In this document: in pieces, positions 43,718-55,546 of the stretch
Layout: every line of letters starts with the position of its first letter
Numbering within the stretch: position 1 is the stretch's first letter
Source: Nordella sp. HKS 07
Lineage (GTDB): Bacteria; Pseudomonadota; Alphaproteobacteria; Rhizobiales; Aestuariivirgaceae
DNA length: 64,000 nt
Direction of reading: 5' to 3'
Assembly (NCBI RefSeq): GCF_011046735.1
Contig: NZ_CP049258.1
Location: forward strand, 6,900,001-6,964,000
Program-made: the position numbers and the translations under genes
The notes under the pieces: model-generated
What the model saw: only the letters and a program-made list of their open reading frames with translations
What the model was told of the DNA's origin: nothing
The model's database searches: none

Positions 43718-44988
43718 ATGAACATGCAGCGACCGCTAGATCCGACTGAAATCGAAGCCGCGTTAGGCTTGGATTCCCGCGCGAAAACAAGGCGTTGGGG
43801 CCGGAGATTCGTGTATTTTCTCATCGCCGTCCTGGCCCTGGGCGGGCTCGCTTACTGGTATTGGGCGCCGGCTTCGGCAACCACCGGGCTCACCTATGAC
43901 ACTACCCCGGCGGTCATTACTCCACTCACCGTCACTGTTACAGCCACCGGTACCGTCCAGCCGACGACGCAGGTCGATGTCTCGAGCGAGATTTCGGGCG
44001 TCGTGCGCACCGTCAATGTCGACAATAACAGCCTCGTCAGGAAGGGCGACGTGCTGGCGGCGCTCGACGTGAAGCGCCTCGGTGCCCAGCTCGCGCGTGC
44101 CAAGGCGACGCTCGCCGCCAATGAGGCGAAGCTCGCCGACGCCAAGGCCACGCTGGAGCAGCGCCGCCTGGCCTATGAACGTCAGGCGGCCTTGAGCAAG
44201 AAAGGTTTCGCCGCCACCCAGGTTCTCGATGACGCGGTCGCCGCCCGCGACAGCGCAGTCGCCGCTGTCGCATCGGCGGAAGCCGATATCGAGGTCGCCA
44301 AGGCCGACATCGCGCTGCAGGAGATCGACATTGCCAAATCGAGCATCGTCTCGCCGGTCGACGGCATCGTGCTCAAGCGCGCCGTGCAGCCCGGCCAGAC
44401 GGTCGCCTCTTCGCTCCAGGCCCCTGTCCTCTTCACCCTGGCCGAGGATCTGACGCGCATGCAGGTCGAGGCCAATATCGACGAGGCCGATATCGGCGCG
44501 GTCAAGGCCGGCCAGGACGCTCAGTTCACCGTCGACGCCTATCCCGGCAAGGCTTTCCCGGCCAAGATCGAGACGCTCGAATTCTCTCCCCTCACCACCG
44601 ATGGCGTCGTCACCTACAAGGCCATCCTGACCGTCGACAACAGCGAGCTGCTGCTGCGTCCGGGCATGACCGCGACAGCGCAGATCACAGTGCGGAAGGT
44701 GGACAACGCGCTGGCGGTGCCCAATGCGGCGCTGCGCTACCAGCCGCCCCGGCCTCGCGCCGAGACGGGCTTCGACCTCACCCAGATCTTCTTCCCGAGA
44801 CCCATCGGCCGTGGCGCGCCCAAGCGCGATACCCCGGCCAATGCGCGCACTGTGTGGATCCTCAAGGACGCCAGGCCGCAAAAGGTGAGCGTCACCACCG
44901 GCGTCACCGACGGCAAACTCACCCAGATCGTGACCGGCGACATCAAGGACGGCGACCAGGTAATCACCTCCTCGCGCACGGCCGGACA

Positions 44989-44992
<4 letters not shown>
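43718..44992 (+). CDS. Periplasmic adaptor of an efflux system (MacA/HlyD-like)
   Basis: The 424-residue protein has one N-terminal membrane anchor (about 28-50). A biotinyl-lipoyl half (TVTATGTVQPTTQVDVSSEI), a coiled-coil hairpin (about 120-205, rich in Ala, Lys and Glu), the second lipoyl half (SSIVSPVDGIVLKR) and a beta-barrel domain follow. It would link the inner-membrane MacB-type pump to an outer-membrane channel. A loop at about 350-385 (RPRAETGF..., PRPIGRG) is longer than usual. Its stop overlaps the ATPase start by 4 bases. Confidence 0.9.
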
Positions 44993-45692
<700 letters not shown>

Positions 45693-45693
<1 letters not shown>

Positions 45694-46904
45694 TGTTGTG
45701 GGAAGCCTTCAAGCTCGCTCTATTGTCGGTCAGGCGCAATGTGCTGCGCTCGATCCTGACTCTGCTCGGTATCGTGATCGGCGTCGGCGCGGTGATCGCC
45801 ATGGTGACCATCGGCAACGGCACGACACAAAAAGTGACCGACGATCTCTCCAAGCTCGGTAGCAACCTTCTGATCGTGCAGCCCGGACGCAACACCTTCG
45901 GGCCCGGCGGCGCCAGCCAGGAGAACCGTTCCTTCGACGACCGCACGCTGGCGAAACTCCGCGCCGAATTGACCGGTGTGCGCGCCATTGCCCCATCGGC
46001 GACCCGCGCCGCGACCCTCATCTATGGCGCCACCAATTATGCGACGACGGTGACCGGTACCGATTCCGAATTCTTCATCGCACAGGACTGGACCTTCGAG
46101 CGAGGGCGCCCCTTCAATGACAGTGAGGTCCGATCCGGCAGCGCTGTCTGCGTGATCGGCGAGAGCGTGAATGACGCCCTCTTCGCGCCGGACAGCGGTC
46201 TTGGCAAGCGGATGCGCGTCGGCACCATTTCTTGCGACATCATCGGCATTCTCGCCAGCAAGGGACAGGGCGCCTTCGGCAACGACCAGGACAACACGGT
46301 CGTCCTGCCGCTGCGCACGTATCAGCGCCGTCTCGCCGGCAATACGCGAATCCCCACAATCTACATCTCGGCCGCCACCAGCGACGACATACCTGCCGTG
46401 ACGGCCAATGCCGAACAGATCCTGCGCGAGGTCCGTCGCGTCGGTCCCGACAAGGACGACACTTTCACGGTGCGCGATATGAGCCAGATCATCTCGACCA
46501 TGACCTCCACCTCGACACTTCTCACCGGCTTGCTGAGCGCCGTCGCCGGCGTCAGTCTCCTGGTCGGCGGCATCGGCATCATGAACATCATGCTGGTCTC
46601 GGTGACCGAGCGCACCCGCGAGATCGGCATACGCCTCGCCATCGGCGCGCTTGAGCGCCAGGTCCTCACCCAGTTCCTGGTCGAGGCGCTGGTCTTGGCC
46701 TTGCTGGGCGGCATGATCGGCATCATGCTTGGCTTGGCGCTGGCCGGTACTGCCAGCTTTTTCATGGTCATTCCCTTCGCACCGAGCCTTTCGAACATCG
46801 CACTCGCCTTCCTGTTCTCAGGCGCTATCGGGCTGGGCTTCGGCTTCTTCCCGGCGCGCCGCGCCGCCCGGCTCGATCCGATCGATGCGCTTAGGCATGA
46901 ATGA
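45693..46904 (+). CDS. ABC efflux permease (MacB/FtsX-like)
   Basis: The 403-residue protein has an N-terminal span (SILTLLGIVIGVGAVIAMVTI), a large periplasmic domain at about 45-275, and three C-terminal spans with the conserved MNIMLVSVTERTREIGIRLA coupling region. This is the MacB fold with the ATPase encoded separately. With the two upstream genes it forms a complete inner-membrane MacAB-type exporter. No outer-membrane TolC-like gene is nearby. Confidence 0.92.
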
Positions 46905-46946
46905 ACATGTCCCTGCGATTGGGTTTCATGGCTTCCGCATAATCAC

Positions 46947-49329
46947 CTATTTGAGCTCCACGGTGACCCGGCCGAGCTTGCCGGTGAACTTGAACGGCGG
47001 AGAATAGCTGAAGTCGATCGGCGAGCCGGTGTCCTCTCCGATATCCTGCCCTTCATAGAGCGAGTATTTGAACGGTGTCGTCTTTTCGACGCGGCCCTCG
47101 CCGATCTTCTTCCCATTGGCGAAGAGCGTGATCGTGCCGCCCTTGCCCATGCCGCCGCCGTCGGACTTGAATTCCATCGCCAGCGTGACCTTGCCGGTCG
47201 GTGCCGGCTCGGTGGAGACGATGCGATAACGCTCGAGCGCCACATGGTTGTGCAGGCCGACGAGCTTGCCCTGCTCGATGTAAAATCCCCAGCCACCGGT
47301 GAAGCCCCCCTGGGTGAAGATCATGCCCTCCGCTCCGCTCGTGGGTATCTCCGCCTCGGCGGTGATCGTGAAGGATTTGTTCTTGAGATCGGGCGCGGAA
47401 GCTTCGGGCAGCGCCGCCAGCGGCGTCTCATACACGAAAATCTTGCGCCCGGCGGCAAGGCTCGGCTTGCCCGTCAGCTCGATCGACATGCGCTCGGGGC
47501 CACGCCAGTCGAGCGGCAGGATGTCGTTGCGCGCCGCCTCGGCCCACCAAAGGTCCTGCAGCGCGCGAAGCTTGTCGGGATCGGCCGATGCGAGATCGTC
47601 GGCCTGCGAGAAATCCTTGTCGATATTGTAGAGTTCCCACTTCGCCTTATCGATGTCGAAGCCCTGTCGGTCCGGCTGCCAGGGCAGGAAGGACAGCGAC
47701 GACGCAAACCAGCCGTTCTGGTAGATGCCGCGATTGACCCCCATCTCGAAGACCTGCTCCTTGCGACGGTCGGGAGCCTTGGCGTCGTTGAACGTGTAGG
47801 TCATGCTGATTCCGTCGATGGGCTTCTGCGGAACGCCGTTGAGAATGTCCGGCGCCCGCACGCCGGCAACGTCCAGCAATGTCGGCATGATGTCGATCAC
47901 ATGGTGGAACTGACTGCGCAGCCCGCCCTTATCAGTGATCTTCGCCGGCCACGAGATGATCAAGGGATTGCGCGTGCCGCCGAAATGCGACGCGACCTGC
48001 TTCGTCCATTGGAAGGGGGTGTCCATCGCCCATGCCCAGGCCGCCGGAAAGTGATTGAAGTGCTTCGGGCCGCCGAGCTCATCGATGACCTTGAGATTGT
48101 CCTGCCAGGTCTCCAGAATGTTGTTGAAGAAGGCGTTCTCATTGGTCGAGCCTTCGATGCCCCCCTCTGCCGATGCGCCATTGTCGCCGACGATGTAGAC
48201 GATCAGAGTATTGTCGGCATCAGGAAGCTTGGCAACGGCGTCGAGAATGCGTCCCATTTCGTGATCGACATGGGCGCCATAGCCGGCGAAGACTTCCATC
48301 ATGCGCGCATAGAGTCGTTTCTGGTCGGCATTGAGCGTGTCCCACGCCGGCAGGCCGGCGGGGCGCGGCGTGAGCTTGGTATCAGGCGGGATGACGCCCA
48401 GCTGCTTCTGCCGCTCGAAGGTCACTTCGCGATAGCGGTCCCAGCCCATGTCGAACTTGCCCTTGAACGTGTCGATCCATTCCTTCGGGGCCTGATGCGG
48501 CGAATGGGTTGCACCCGGAGCGACATAGAGGAAGAACGGCCGGTCGGGATCGATGACTTCCTCTTTCTGCATCCAGGCGATCGACCTGTCGGCAATGTCA
48601 GTGGACAGGTGGTAGTTGGGATCGGTCGAGCGTGGCACGCGGTTGCGGTTCTCGTAGAGAACCGGCTCGTACTGGCTGGTGTCTCCGGAATTGAAGCCAT
48701 AAAAATAGTCGAAACCGAGCCCATTGGCCCAGCGATCGAACGGACCGATTTCGCTGGTCTCCCAGATCGGCGTGTTGTGATTCTTGCCGACCCAGGCGGT
48801 GGCATAGCCATTCTGCCGCAGGATTTCCGCCACCGTTCCGGTGCTCTTGGGAATGATGCCGGTATAGCCATCATATCCCGTCGCTGCCTCGGTGATGCTG
48901 CCATTGCCGGTCACGTGGGTGTTGCGGCCGGTGATCAAGGCAGCGCGCGTCGGCGAGCACAGCGCCGTCGTATGGAAGCGGTTGTAGCGCAAGCCTTCTG
49001 CGGCGAGCTTTTCCATGCTCGGCGACGAAACGCCGCCGCCGAAGACACTGAATTGTCCGAAGCCGACATCATCGAGAAGGATCAGCACGATATTGGGCGC
49101 CCCTTTGGGGGGGACGGAGGATTTGCGGAAATGTCGCGGGATCGGAATCGAGATAAGTGCGTCCGACCGCGCCCTTGAAGTGAAAATCAGGGTGGGGCAG
49201 CGAGAGGGTCTCGCCGGCATAGCCAGGCTCCGGACTCTGGGCCAGCGCCGTCTGGGCAAGTGCTGCGATGCTGACCGCTGCAAGCATCGTCTTGAGATTG
49301 AACAAAAGAGTCGCGGCGTGCGGAAACAT
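46947..49329 (-). CDS. Arylsulfatase, frameshifted at a C7 tract
   Basis: Two overlapping frames together make one sulfatase. The first, from ATG 49329 (AGGAGG upstream), encodes a signal peptide (ending ALAQ) and the family's GRTYLDSDPATFPQ lead, then runs out after a run of seven C (49107-49113). The second continues PPKGAPNIVLILLDDVGFG, and removing one C joins them into about 793 residues. CSPTRAALITGRN (Cys near 124) is the formylglycine site, and the Asp pair in LLDDVGFG binds metal. The C-terminal 200 residues form a beta-rich domain. The tract may be a real mutation, a phase-variable switch or a sequencing error. The later frame alone would start inside and lack the export signal. Confidence 0.82.
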
Positions 49330-49368
49330 CTTGGCCTCCTACCTTGATTGTCATGCCTTCTCGCTGGG

Positions 49369-49560
49369 TCAGACCACCTCCTCGACCGGCGGCGGCGTCC
49401 ATGAACCGCCGGTGATCGCCGTCATGGACCAATAGGCGCGCAAATAGAGCGAGAAATCGACGTCTTTGGGTGCCGGCAGCCAATTCGTCTGTATCACCAC
49501 CGGCGGCGCGTCGGCCTGCACGTGGAACGTGAGCGTGCTGCGGGCTCTGGGCGACGGAAC
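49369..49560 (-). pseudogene. C-terminal remnant of a DUF1254/DUF1214-type protein
   Basis: A minus-strand frame ending at TGA 49369-49371 encodes about 62 residues containing NWLPAPKDVDFSLYLRAYW and the tail TGGSWTPPPVEEVV. This matches the end of DUF1214 proteins (NWLPAP..., LRLYWP, W-PP). No start or 5' part is present; a stop lies upstream in the frame at 49600-49602. DUF1254/DUF1214 genes are often next to arylsulfatase genes, and this remnant sits 39 bp upstream of one. Confidence 0.7.
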
Positions 49561-49818
49561 TATGGCATCTCCTGTAGAAGAACAGTTCAGGTTGCTAGAC
49601 TAGCGCCCTGGTATATTGAGCTATAGTTGGACCAAGGGCCTATTTTATTCGTCTGAGCCAGAAGCCGAGAACAGACCGGAAGCATGGAACGCCTGGGTGA
49701 CCTCGCTTCGTCGCCGCCCGCGTCGCACCGGGCAATAGAAGCCAGCGTTTGAAATACTCGCAAAATCGTGAAAGATGGCTGAAACGCGGGCCATCCGGTT
49801 GGCGTATAGACTGCTGTG

Positions 49819-50694
49819 ATGCAATATCGAACCCTCATAAGCCCCTGGACCGACCGCAGCGGACGCTTTTCCGCGCTCAAATCGGCGGTACTGATCCTGG
49901 TTCTCCTTCCGGCCATATATTATGCGATCGAGCTCAGCCGGAACGATCTGGGCCCGCTGCCCTACAAGGAAGCGCTGCACCGCATCGGCGACTGGACCAT
50001 ACGCTTCCTGGTCATCACTTTGGCTCTGACACCGCTACAGCGCATCCTGGGCTGGCCCAAGCTCGCCCTCATCCGCCGCATGCTGGGCGTCACCACCTTC
50101 GCTTACGCATTGGCGCATCTTTGCCTATATGTCGTGAACGAGAAATTCGATCTCGTTTTCGTCGCTTCGGAGATCGTCAAGCGCATCTATCTCACCATCG
50201 GCTTCACGACACTCCTGGGCTTGAGCCTCCTCGCCGCGACCTCGACCGACTGGGCGGTGCGCAAGCTCGGCCGCAACTGGAAGAGGCTGCATCTCATCGT
50301 CTATGGCCTAGCCGTGCTGGCGCTTCTGCACTATTTCATCCAGTCCAAGATCGACGTCAGCCAGCCGGTGCTGTGGACGGGCTTCTTCCTGCTACTGATG
50401 ATCTATCGCGTGGCGATCAAGCAGCGCCGGCCCCTGACCCCGCTGGTCCTGGCGGGCTCCGCCGTTGCAGCAGCCCTCCTGACCGCCGCGGTGGAATTCT
50501 CATGGTACGGGCTCGCGACCGGCGTCGGCCCCTTGCGGGTCCTCAAGGCCAATCTGGCTTTCGCCTATGGCCTGCGTCCCGCCTGGATAGTGCTGATCGT
50601 GGGTCTGGCCGTGGCGCTCCTGCCCTGGCTCAAACAGGCCTATGGCTTGGCCAACGCCCGCCTCAATCCCGCCCGCAACGCCGCGACGCGCTGA
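49819..50694 (+). CDS. msrQ: MsrQ-type heme-binding membrane subunit
   Basis: The 291-residue protein has about six to seven membrane spans and the ferric-reductase-like layout of MsrQ (YedZ). Conserved His residues are seen in [10 protein letters not shown] and in [19 protein letters not shown]. MsrQ passes electrons to the periplasmic methionine-sulfoxide reductase MsrP. No msrP gene is adjacent. The sulfite-oxidase-like gene at 15282 is of the same enzyme family but differs in length. ATG 49819 follows a GTG at 49816. The 3' end overlaps hisG by 55 bp on the opposite strand. Confidence 0.83.
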   Translation: MQYRTLISPWTDRSGRFSALKSAVLILVLLPAIYYAIELSRNDLGPLPYKEALHRIGDWTIRFLVITLALTPLQRILGWPKLALIRRMLGVTTFAYALAHLCLYVVNEKFDLVFVASEIVKRIYLTIGFTTLLGLSLLAATSTDWAVRKLGRNWKRLHLIVYGLAVLALLHYFIQSKIDVSQPVLWTGFFLLLMIYRVAIKQRRPLTPLVLAGSAVAAALLTAAVEFSWYGLATGVGPLRVLKANLAFAYGLRPAWIVLIVGLAVALLPWLKQAYGLANARLNPARNAATR

Positions 50695-51338
50695 TCGTCC
50701 TCGAGCCGCGTCTGCAGCGCCAGCACGGCCCGAGATTCGAGGATCACGCCGTCATCGAGGATCTTGAGATGGTTGGCGGCGAGCGTCGACCCCGTGGTGG
50801 TGATGTCGACGATCGCTTCAGCGGTCCCCGCCGCTGGCGCGCCCTCGGTAGCCCCAAGGCTTTCCACGATGCGATAGCCTGTGACGCCTTTGGCGGAAAA
50901 GAAACGGCGCGTCAGATTGAGATATTTGGTGGCGACGCGCAGGCGCCGGCCATGGCGCTTGTAGAAGCTCTCCGAGACTTCATCGAGGTCGCTCATGCGG
51001 GCGACGTCGAGCCAGGCCTCCGGCACTGCCACCACGACATTGGCGAAACCGAAGTCCAGCCTTTCGAGGACGCCGATACGCTCGTCATCAGGCCTCAGCG
51101 TCTCGCGCAGCAGATCCTCGCCGGTGACGCCGAGATCGATCTTGCCCTCCTTGAGCGAGGTCGCGATCTCCGAGGCTGACAGGAAGGCGACATCGATGCC
51201 TTCGATGCCACCGAGACGGCCGCGATAGAGCCGGTCCGATCCCTTGCGCGTCAAGGCGAAGCCCGCCTTGCCGAGGAGCGCTTCGGTCGCTTCCATCAGG
51301 CGGCCCTTGGAGGGAATGCCGAGAACAAGCGCCGTCAT
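50640..51338 (-). CDS. hisG: ATP phosphoribosyltransferase, short form
   Basis: The 232-residue enzyme catalyses the first step of histidine synthesis, joining ATP and [13 protein letters not shown] at the start, GVTGEDLL, and the PRPP loop in [15 protein letters not shown] are present. It is the short form, without the C-terminal regulatory domain of the roughly 300-residue type. Its partner HisZ is encoded just upstream with a 4-base overlap. Confidence 0.95.
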   Translation of the reverse strand: MTALVLGIPSKGRLMEATEALLGKAGFALTRKGSDRLYRGRLGGIEGIDVAFLSASEIATSLKEGKIDLGVTGEDLLRETLRPDDERIGVLERLDFGFANVVVAVPEAWLDVARMSDLDEVSESFYKRHGRRLRVATKYLNLTRRFFSAKGVTGYRIVESLGATEGAPAAGTAEAIVDITTTGSTLAANHLKILDDGVILESRAVLALQTRLEDDQRVAALRAGLRRALAKP

Positions 51339-52492
51339 GACCGGCCTCCCACTGCCGCCAGAAGCTGCTCCGTCCCGATGGCGCAGCCGACAGCCGAAAC
51401 CGGTACCGGTGAGCCGATATCGGACAGAAGATCGTCATAGCGTCCGCCACCGGCGACCTGCAGCGGGCCCAGCGCCGCATCCGCCTCGATCTGAAAAACG
51501 AAGCCTGTATAATATTCGAGATTACGTCCGAAGGGCGCGGCGAAGAAGAAATCCTCAGGCCGCAAGCCCTCTCCACGCATCGCCTCGATGCGGCGGCGAT
51601 AGCGTTCCAGCGCATCACGATAGGACCGGCTCTTCGCCACACCTTCGAGCTGCTTGAGCGCGGATGCCGCATCGCCCTCGATCGCGAGATAAGCGTTGAT
51701 CGCATGAACAGCTTCAGGAGCGAGCGGATGCGCGGAGCGGTCGGCCGCCTTGTCGGTCAGCCGCGCGGCAATCTCTTCCGCCGAACGGCCCCCCACCGGG
51801 CTTATGGCTTTGCGCTCGAGTTCGCTGTCGACCCAGTGCCTGGTCTCGCCGGCATCCTTGCCCACCACCGCATCGACGAAGGGCGATATGCTGGTGCGGC
51901 TCAGCTCTTCGCGCGCCGCGAAGCGGGCCAACGTCTCGCGAAATGTCTGCGGCCGCCAGAATTGATGGATCAGACGAAGTCGCCAGCGCTTCGGCATTTC
52001 GAGTCCGTCGAGCAGCGCCTGGAAGAGATGGAGATCGCCAAGCTTGACGCGGAAACGCTTGAGTCCCGCGGCCTTCAGGGCGGCAATTGTCAGCGCCAGC
52101 ACCCGCGCCTCGGAGGCCTCGGCATCGCCGGCCGCCAGCCATTCGATGCCGGCCTGGCCGAATTCGCTGGGAGCCCTGCCGCCTTGTGTGAAGCGGAAGG
52201 CCGGTCCGCAATAGCAATAGCGCGCCTCGCTGTCGGGCCTCGGCGCATGCATGAGGTGATAACGGCAGGCCGGCACCGTGATATCGGGGCGCAAGCACAT
52301 TTCGGCCCCTTCCGGATCGGTGAAGACATATGAGTTGGCGCGGATATCCTCGCCGGAACGCTCGAGGAAGATGTCGGCCGGCTGCAGAATGTCGGGCGCG
52401 ATATGATCGAAGCCCGCGTCCTCGAAGACCGCCATGATGCGGGCATTCTGCGCCGCGAGTGCCACCCGCTCGGCCGAGGACCTACCGGACAT
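51335..52492 (-). CDS. hisZ: ATP phosphoribosyltransferase regulatory subunit
   Basis: The 385-residue HisS-like protein lacks aminoacylation function and supplies feedback control to short HisG. Class-II synthetase motifs are recognisable: [14 protein letters not shown], a CYCGPAFRF segment and GGGRYDDLL. The HisG start overlaps its stop, and hisS is 16 bases upstream. The trio hisS-hisZ-hisG is common in Rhizobiales. Confidence 0.93.
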   Translation of the reverse strand: MSGRSSAERVALAAQNARIMAVFEDAGFDHIAPDILQPADIFLERSGEDIRANSYVFTDPEGAEMCLRPDITVPACRYHLMHAPRPDSEARYCYCGPAFRFTQGGRAPSEFGQAGIEWLAAGDAEASEARVLALTIAALKAAGLKRFRVKLGDLHLFQALLDGLEMPKRWRLRLIHQFWRPQTFRETLARFAAREELSRTSISPFVDAVVGKDAGETRHWVDSELERKAISPVGGRSAEEIAARLTDKAADRSAHPLAPEAVHAINAYLAIEGDAASALKQLEGVAKSRSYRDALERYRRRIEAMRGEGLRPEDFFFAAPFGRNLEYYTGFVFQIEADAALGPLQVAGGGRYDDLLSDIGSPVPVSAVGCAIGTEQLLAAVGGRS

Positions 52493-52507
52493 CTAGGACG
52501 GCCTTCT

Positions 52508-53992
52508 TCATCTCCGCGCCAGAGCCTCGCGCACCGCCTTCACCAGATCGGCTTCCGGCACCGAGAACTGCGCCAGCCGCGCTTCCTTGTAGTCGGCACG
52601 ATTTTCGACGCCGCCCGCGAGTTCCGCGCCGAGCGCCAGATCCTTGATCTGCACTTCGCCCTTGGCCTTTTCGTCACCACCCTGGATGACGACCAGCGGA
52701 CTGCCGCGTTTGTCGGCATATTTCATTTGCGCCTTCATGCCGGAAGTGCCGACATACATCTCGGCGCGGATGCCGGCCGCCCGCAGGCTTCCCACCATGC
52801 GCTGATAGTCGCCGATGCGCTCGCGGTCCATGATCAGCACCACGACCGGTGCCAGCGTCTTGCCTTCCTCGGTGCGGCCGAGAAGGGTCAGCGCCGAATA
52901 GAGCCTCGACACGCCGATCGAGAAGCCGGTGGCCGGCACCGGCTGGCCGGTGAAGCGCGCGACGAGATCGTCATAGCGCCCGCCGCCGCCGACCGAGCCG
53001 AAGCGGACAAGCTGGCCCTCGTCATTGCGCGCTTCCATCAGCAATTCGCATTCGAAGACGGGGCCGGTGTAATAGCCGAGGCCGCGCACCACCGCCGGAT
53101 CGATCTTGATGCGGTCTTCCGCATAGCCTGCCGCGGCGAAGAGCATCGACATCTCCGCGAGCTCTGCCACGCCGGCGCGGCCGCGCTCGCTCTCGCCGAC
53201 CAGCTCAGCGAGCCGCTTCAGCGTTTCCGCCCGGCTCGCCGCTCCCGCATCGACAAAGCCGGCGACGCGGTCGATGGCGGCCGCATCGAGCTCGGCCCCC
53301 TTGGTGAAGTCGCCCGAGTCGTCCTTGCGGCCCTTGCCCAGGAGCTCGCGCACACCGGCGACGCCCAGTCGGTCGAGCTTGTCGATGGCGCGCAGCACCG
53401 TCATGCGCCGCGCCTCGTTCTCCGGCCCCGCCACCCCGATGCTTTCGAGCACGCCGTCGAGAATCTTTCGGTTATTGACCTTCAGCACATAGCTGCCGCG
53501 CGCGATGCCGAGCTTCTCCATCGTGTCGGCGATCATCATGCAGACTTCGGCATCGGAGGACGGCGAGGCCGAGCCCACCGTGTCGGCGTCGAACTGCATG
53601 AACTGGCGGAACCGGCCCGGCCCCGGCTTCTCGTTGCGGAACACCCAGCCCTGGCGATAACCGCGATAGGGCGTGGGCAGCGCCTGCTGGTTCTCGGCGA
53701 TAAAGCGCGCCAGGGGTGCTGTCAGGTCATAGCGTAGCGACAGCCACTGTTCGTCATCGTCCTGAAAGGAGAACACGCCTTCATTCGGGCGGTCCTGGTC
53801 CGGCAGGAATTTGCCGAGCGCGTCGGTATATTCGATGAAGGGCACTTCGAGGGGCTCGAAGCCATAGGCCTCGTAGACCTCCTCGATCACCCGCATCATG
53901 CGCTTGACGCCACGCACCTCGTCGGGTCCGATATCACGGAAACCCTTGGCGACGCGCGCCTTCGGGCGCTGCTGTTTGGTCTTGGCGGACAT
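52508..53992 (-). CDS. hisS: Histidyl-tRNA synthetase
   Basis: The 494-residue class-II synthetase charges histidine tRNA. Motif 2 appears as [20 protein letters not shown], the histidine-A signature as [12 protein letters not shown], and motif 3 in GFSIGVSRL. The C-terminal anticodon domain is at about 380-490. The frame is open further, but ATG 53992 (MSAKTKQQ) has GAGGGAG upstream. It heads the hisS-hisZ-hisG operon. Confidence 0.95.
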   Translation of the reverse strand: MSAKTKQQRPKARVAKGFRDIGPDEVRGVKRMMRVIEEVYEAYGFEPLEVPFIEYTDALGKFLPDQDRPNEGVFSFQDDDEQWLSLRYDLTAPLARFIAENQQALPTPYRGYRQGWVFRNEKPGPGRFRQFMQFDADTVGSASPSSDAEVCMMIADTMEKLGIARGSYVLKVNNRKILDGVLESIGVAGPENEARRMTVLRAIDKLDRLGVAGVRELLGKGRKDDSGDFTKGAELDAAAIDRVAGFVDAGAASRAETLKRLAELVGESERGRAGVAELAEMSMLFAAAGYAEDRIKIDPAVVRGLGYYTGPVFECELLMEARNDEGQLVRFGSVGGGGRYDDLVARFTGQPVPATGFSIGVSRLYSALTLLGRTEEGKTLAPVVVLIMDRERIGDYQRMVGSLRAAGIRAEMYVGTSGMKAQMKYADKRGSPLVVIQGGDEKAKGEVQIKDLALGAELAGGVENRADYKEARLAQFSVPEADLVKAVREALARR

Positions 53993-54097
53993 GCCCGCTC
54001 CCTCAAATGTAAGTCGAGCGGGCTTGTAACGGATGGCCGGGCCCTGGGCAACCATGCGGAATGCCCCCGCCCCGCCAGGGGGGCGAGGGTATCCGGC

Positions 54098-54943
54098 TTA
54101 CTTGTCCCGGACCACTTTCTGCTGCTGAATGCCCAGCCCCTCGATGCCGACCCGCATGACGTCACCCGGCTTGAGGAAGCGCTGCGGCTTCATGCCCATG
54201 CCGACGCCGGGGGGCGTGCCGGTGGTGATGATGTCGCCCGGCATCAGGGTGAAGAACTGCGACAGATAGGCGACGATATGGGCGACGCCGAACACCATGG
54301 TGGCGGTCGAGCCGTCCTGCACCCTCTTGCCATTGAGCTCGAGCCACAATTTGAGCTTCTGCGGGTCCTTGACTTCGTCCGTGGTCACGAGCCACGGGCC
54401 GATCGGGCCGAAGGTGTCGTAGGACTTGCCCTTGGTCCACTGGCCGGCGCGCTCGATCTGGAATTCGCGCTCCGAGAGGTCGTTGATGGTGCAATAGCCC
54501 GCCACATGGGCGAGCGCGTCCTTCTTCTTGATGTTCTTGGCGCGCGTGCCGATGATGACGCCAAGCTCCACTTCCCAGTCCGACTTCTTCGACTTGGGCG
54601 GGATGGTGACATCGTCATTGGGGCCTGAGATGCAGCTCACATGCTTGGTGAAGAGCACGGGCTCGGGGGGCACCGGCAGGTTCGATTCCGCCGCATGGTC
54701 GGAATAGTTGAGGCCGATGGCGATGAATTTCTGCGGATTGGCGACGCAAGCGCCGATGCGCGGCGTGCCGCGCACCAGAGGCAGCGATTCCGGCTTGATC
54801 TTGGCGAGGCGTGCCAGGCTCTTCGGGCCGATCGTCTCGCCGGTGATGTCGGCAATGGTGCCGGAGAGATCGCGGATGCGGCCCTCCTTGTCGAGAAGGC
54901 CCGGCTTTTCCTTGCCCTTCGCGCCATAACGCAGCAGCTTCAT
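54098..54943 (-). CDS. Fumarylacetoacetate-hydrolase-family enzyme
   Basis: The 281-residue protein has the FAH fold: IAIGLNYSDHAAESNLPVP, the metal region DWEVELGVIIG, SEREFQIERAGQWTKGKSYD, and TGTPPGVGMGM near the end. Close relatives are annotated as 2,4-diketo-3-deoxy-L-fuconate hydrolases or ureidoglycolate lyases; the former fits the QIER-GQW-KGKS-DTFGP pattern better. It is the last gene of the lut-headed operon and overlaps the preceding gene by 4 bases. The actual substrate is not determined. Confidence 0.85.
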   Translation of the reverse strand: MKLLRYGAKGKEKPGLLDKEGRIRDLSGTIADITGETIGPKSLARLAKIKPESLPLVRGTPRIGACVANPQKFIAIGLNYSDHAAESNLPVPPEPVLFTKHVSCISGPNDDVTIPPKSKKSDWEVELGVIIGTRAKNIKKKDALAHVAGYCTINDLSEREFQIERAGQWTKGKSYDTFGPIGPWLVTTDEVKDPQKLKLWLELNGKRVQDGSTATMVFGVAHIVAYLSQFFTLMPGDIITTGTPPGVGMGMKPQRFLKPGDVMRVGIEGLGIQQQKVVRDK

Positions 54944-55545
54944 ATTTTCCCCTTCTCCAATAGCTTCGCTGACGGATGCCAGCGTGGTTGAAAACCGCGC
55001 GCGAGAATGCCGGCATAGAGTGCCGGAGTCAAAAGCTTAGCGCTCATGACAGGCCTGCGCGGAACGGCCAATTCATATCCCTCGAAGGACCATTTGAGGA
55101 GCCGCTCGCCCAGGACCGCGAAGGGGCCCTCACCGGCATCGATCATGACGCCGTCCGGCAAAGTCGCGACCTCGATATCGGGCTTGCATCCCCGCCGCTC
55201 CGTGTCGACGATGCGGTCAGCCGCATCCGCCATGAGAGGGGGCGAAGCGAGCGACAGGAAGAGCTGCGCCTCCTTGCGGCGACAATAGAAGCAAGGCCGG
55301 TGGCCGGCCGCCAGCGCCGTCACTTCGTCGAGGAAGAACAGCGACGTATAGCCCTTGCCCATCGGCTCGTGATGATTACCCTTCCAATAGAGATCGCAGC
55401 AGATCCAGTGCCGTGTGGCCCACCGCCTCTTGCCGAGTGTCCGGTCGTCGCGGTGGAATTTGCCGCCGCGATTGCCCATCATCGCGCCTCGGGCCGGACT
55501 GGCGACGATCTCGCCATAGGGATCGACGCGGTTCTGCAGCGGCAT
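54940..55545 (-). CDS. Conserved protein of unknown function with Cys/His residues
   Basis: The 201-residue protein starts MPLQNRVDPYGEIVA and has well-defined motifs: ARGAMMGNRGGKFHRDD, WICCDLYWKG, FFLDEVTALAAGHRPCFYCRR and ERRGCKPDIEV. The Cys-x2-Cys beside an Arg pair and the two other Cys could bind zinc. It resembles hypothetical proteins I associate with Rhizobiales, but I know no function. ATG 55545 is 1 base after the previous stop; the frame is open to 55605. Confidence 0.72.
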   Translation of the reverse strand: MPLQNRVDPYGEIVASPARGAMMGNRGGKFHRDDRTLGKRRWATRHWICCDLYWKGNHHEPMGKGYTSLFFLDEVTALAAGHRPCFYCRRKEAQLFLSLASPPLMADAADRIVDTERRGCKPDIEVATLPDGVMIDAGEGPFAVLGERLLKWSFEGYELAVPRRPVMSAKLLTPALYAGILARGFQPRWHPSAKLLEKGKI

Positions 55546-55546
55546 G

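Noticed and set aside
54068-54086. Terminator between the FAH-family gene and hisS
   Set aside because: A GC-rich stem exists, but no T-run follows on the minus strand, so I do not call it.
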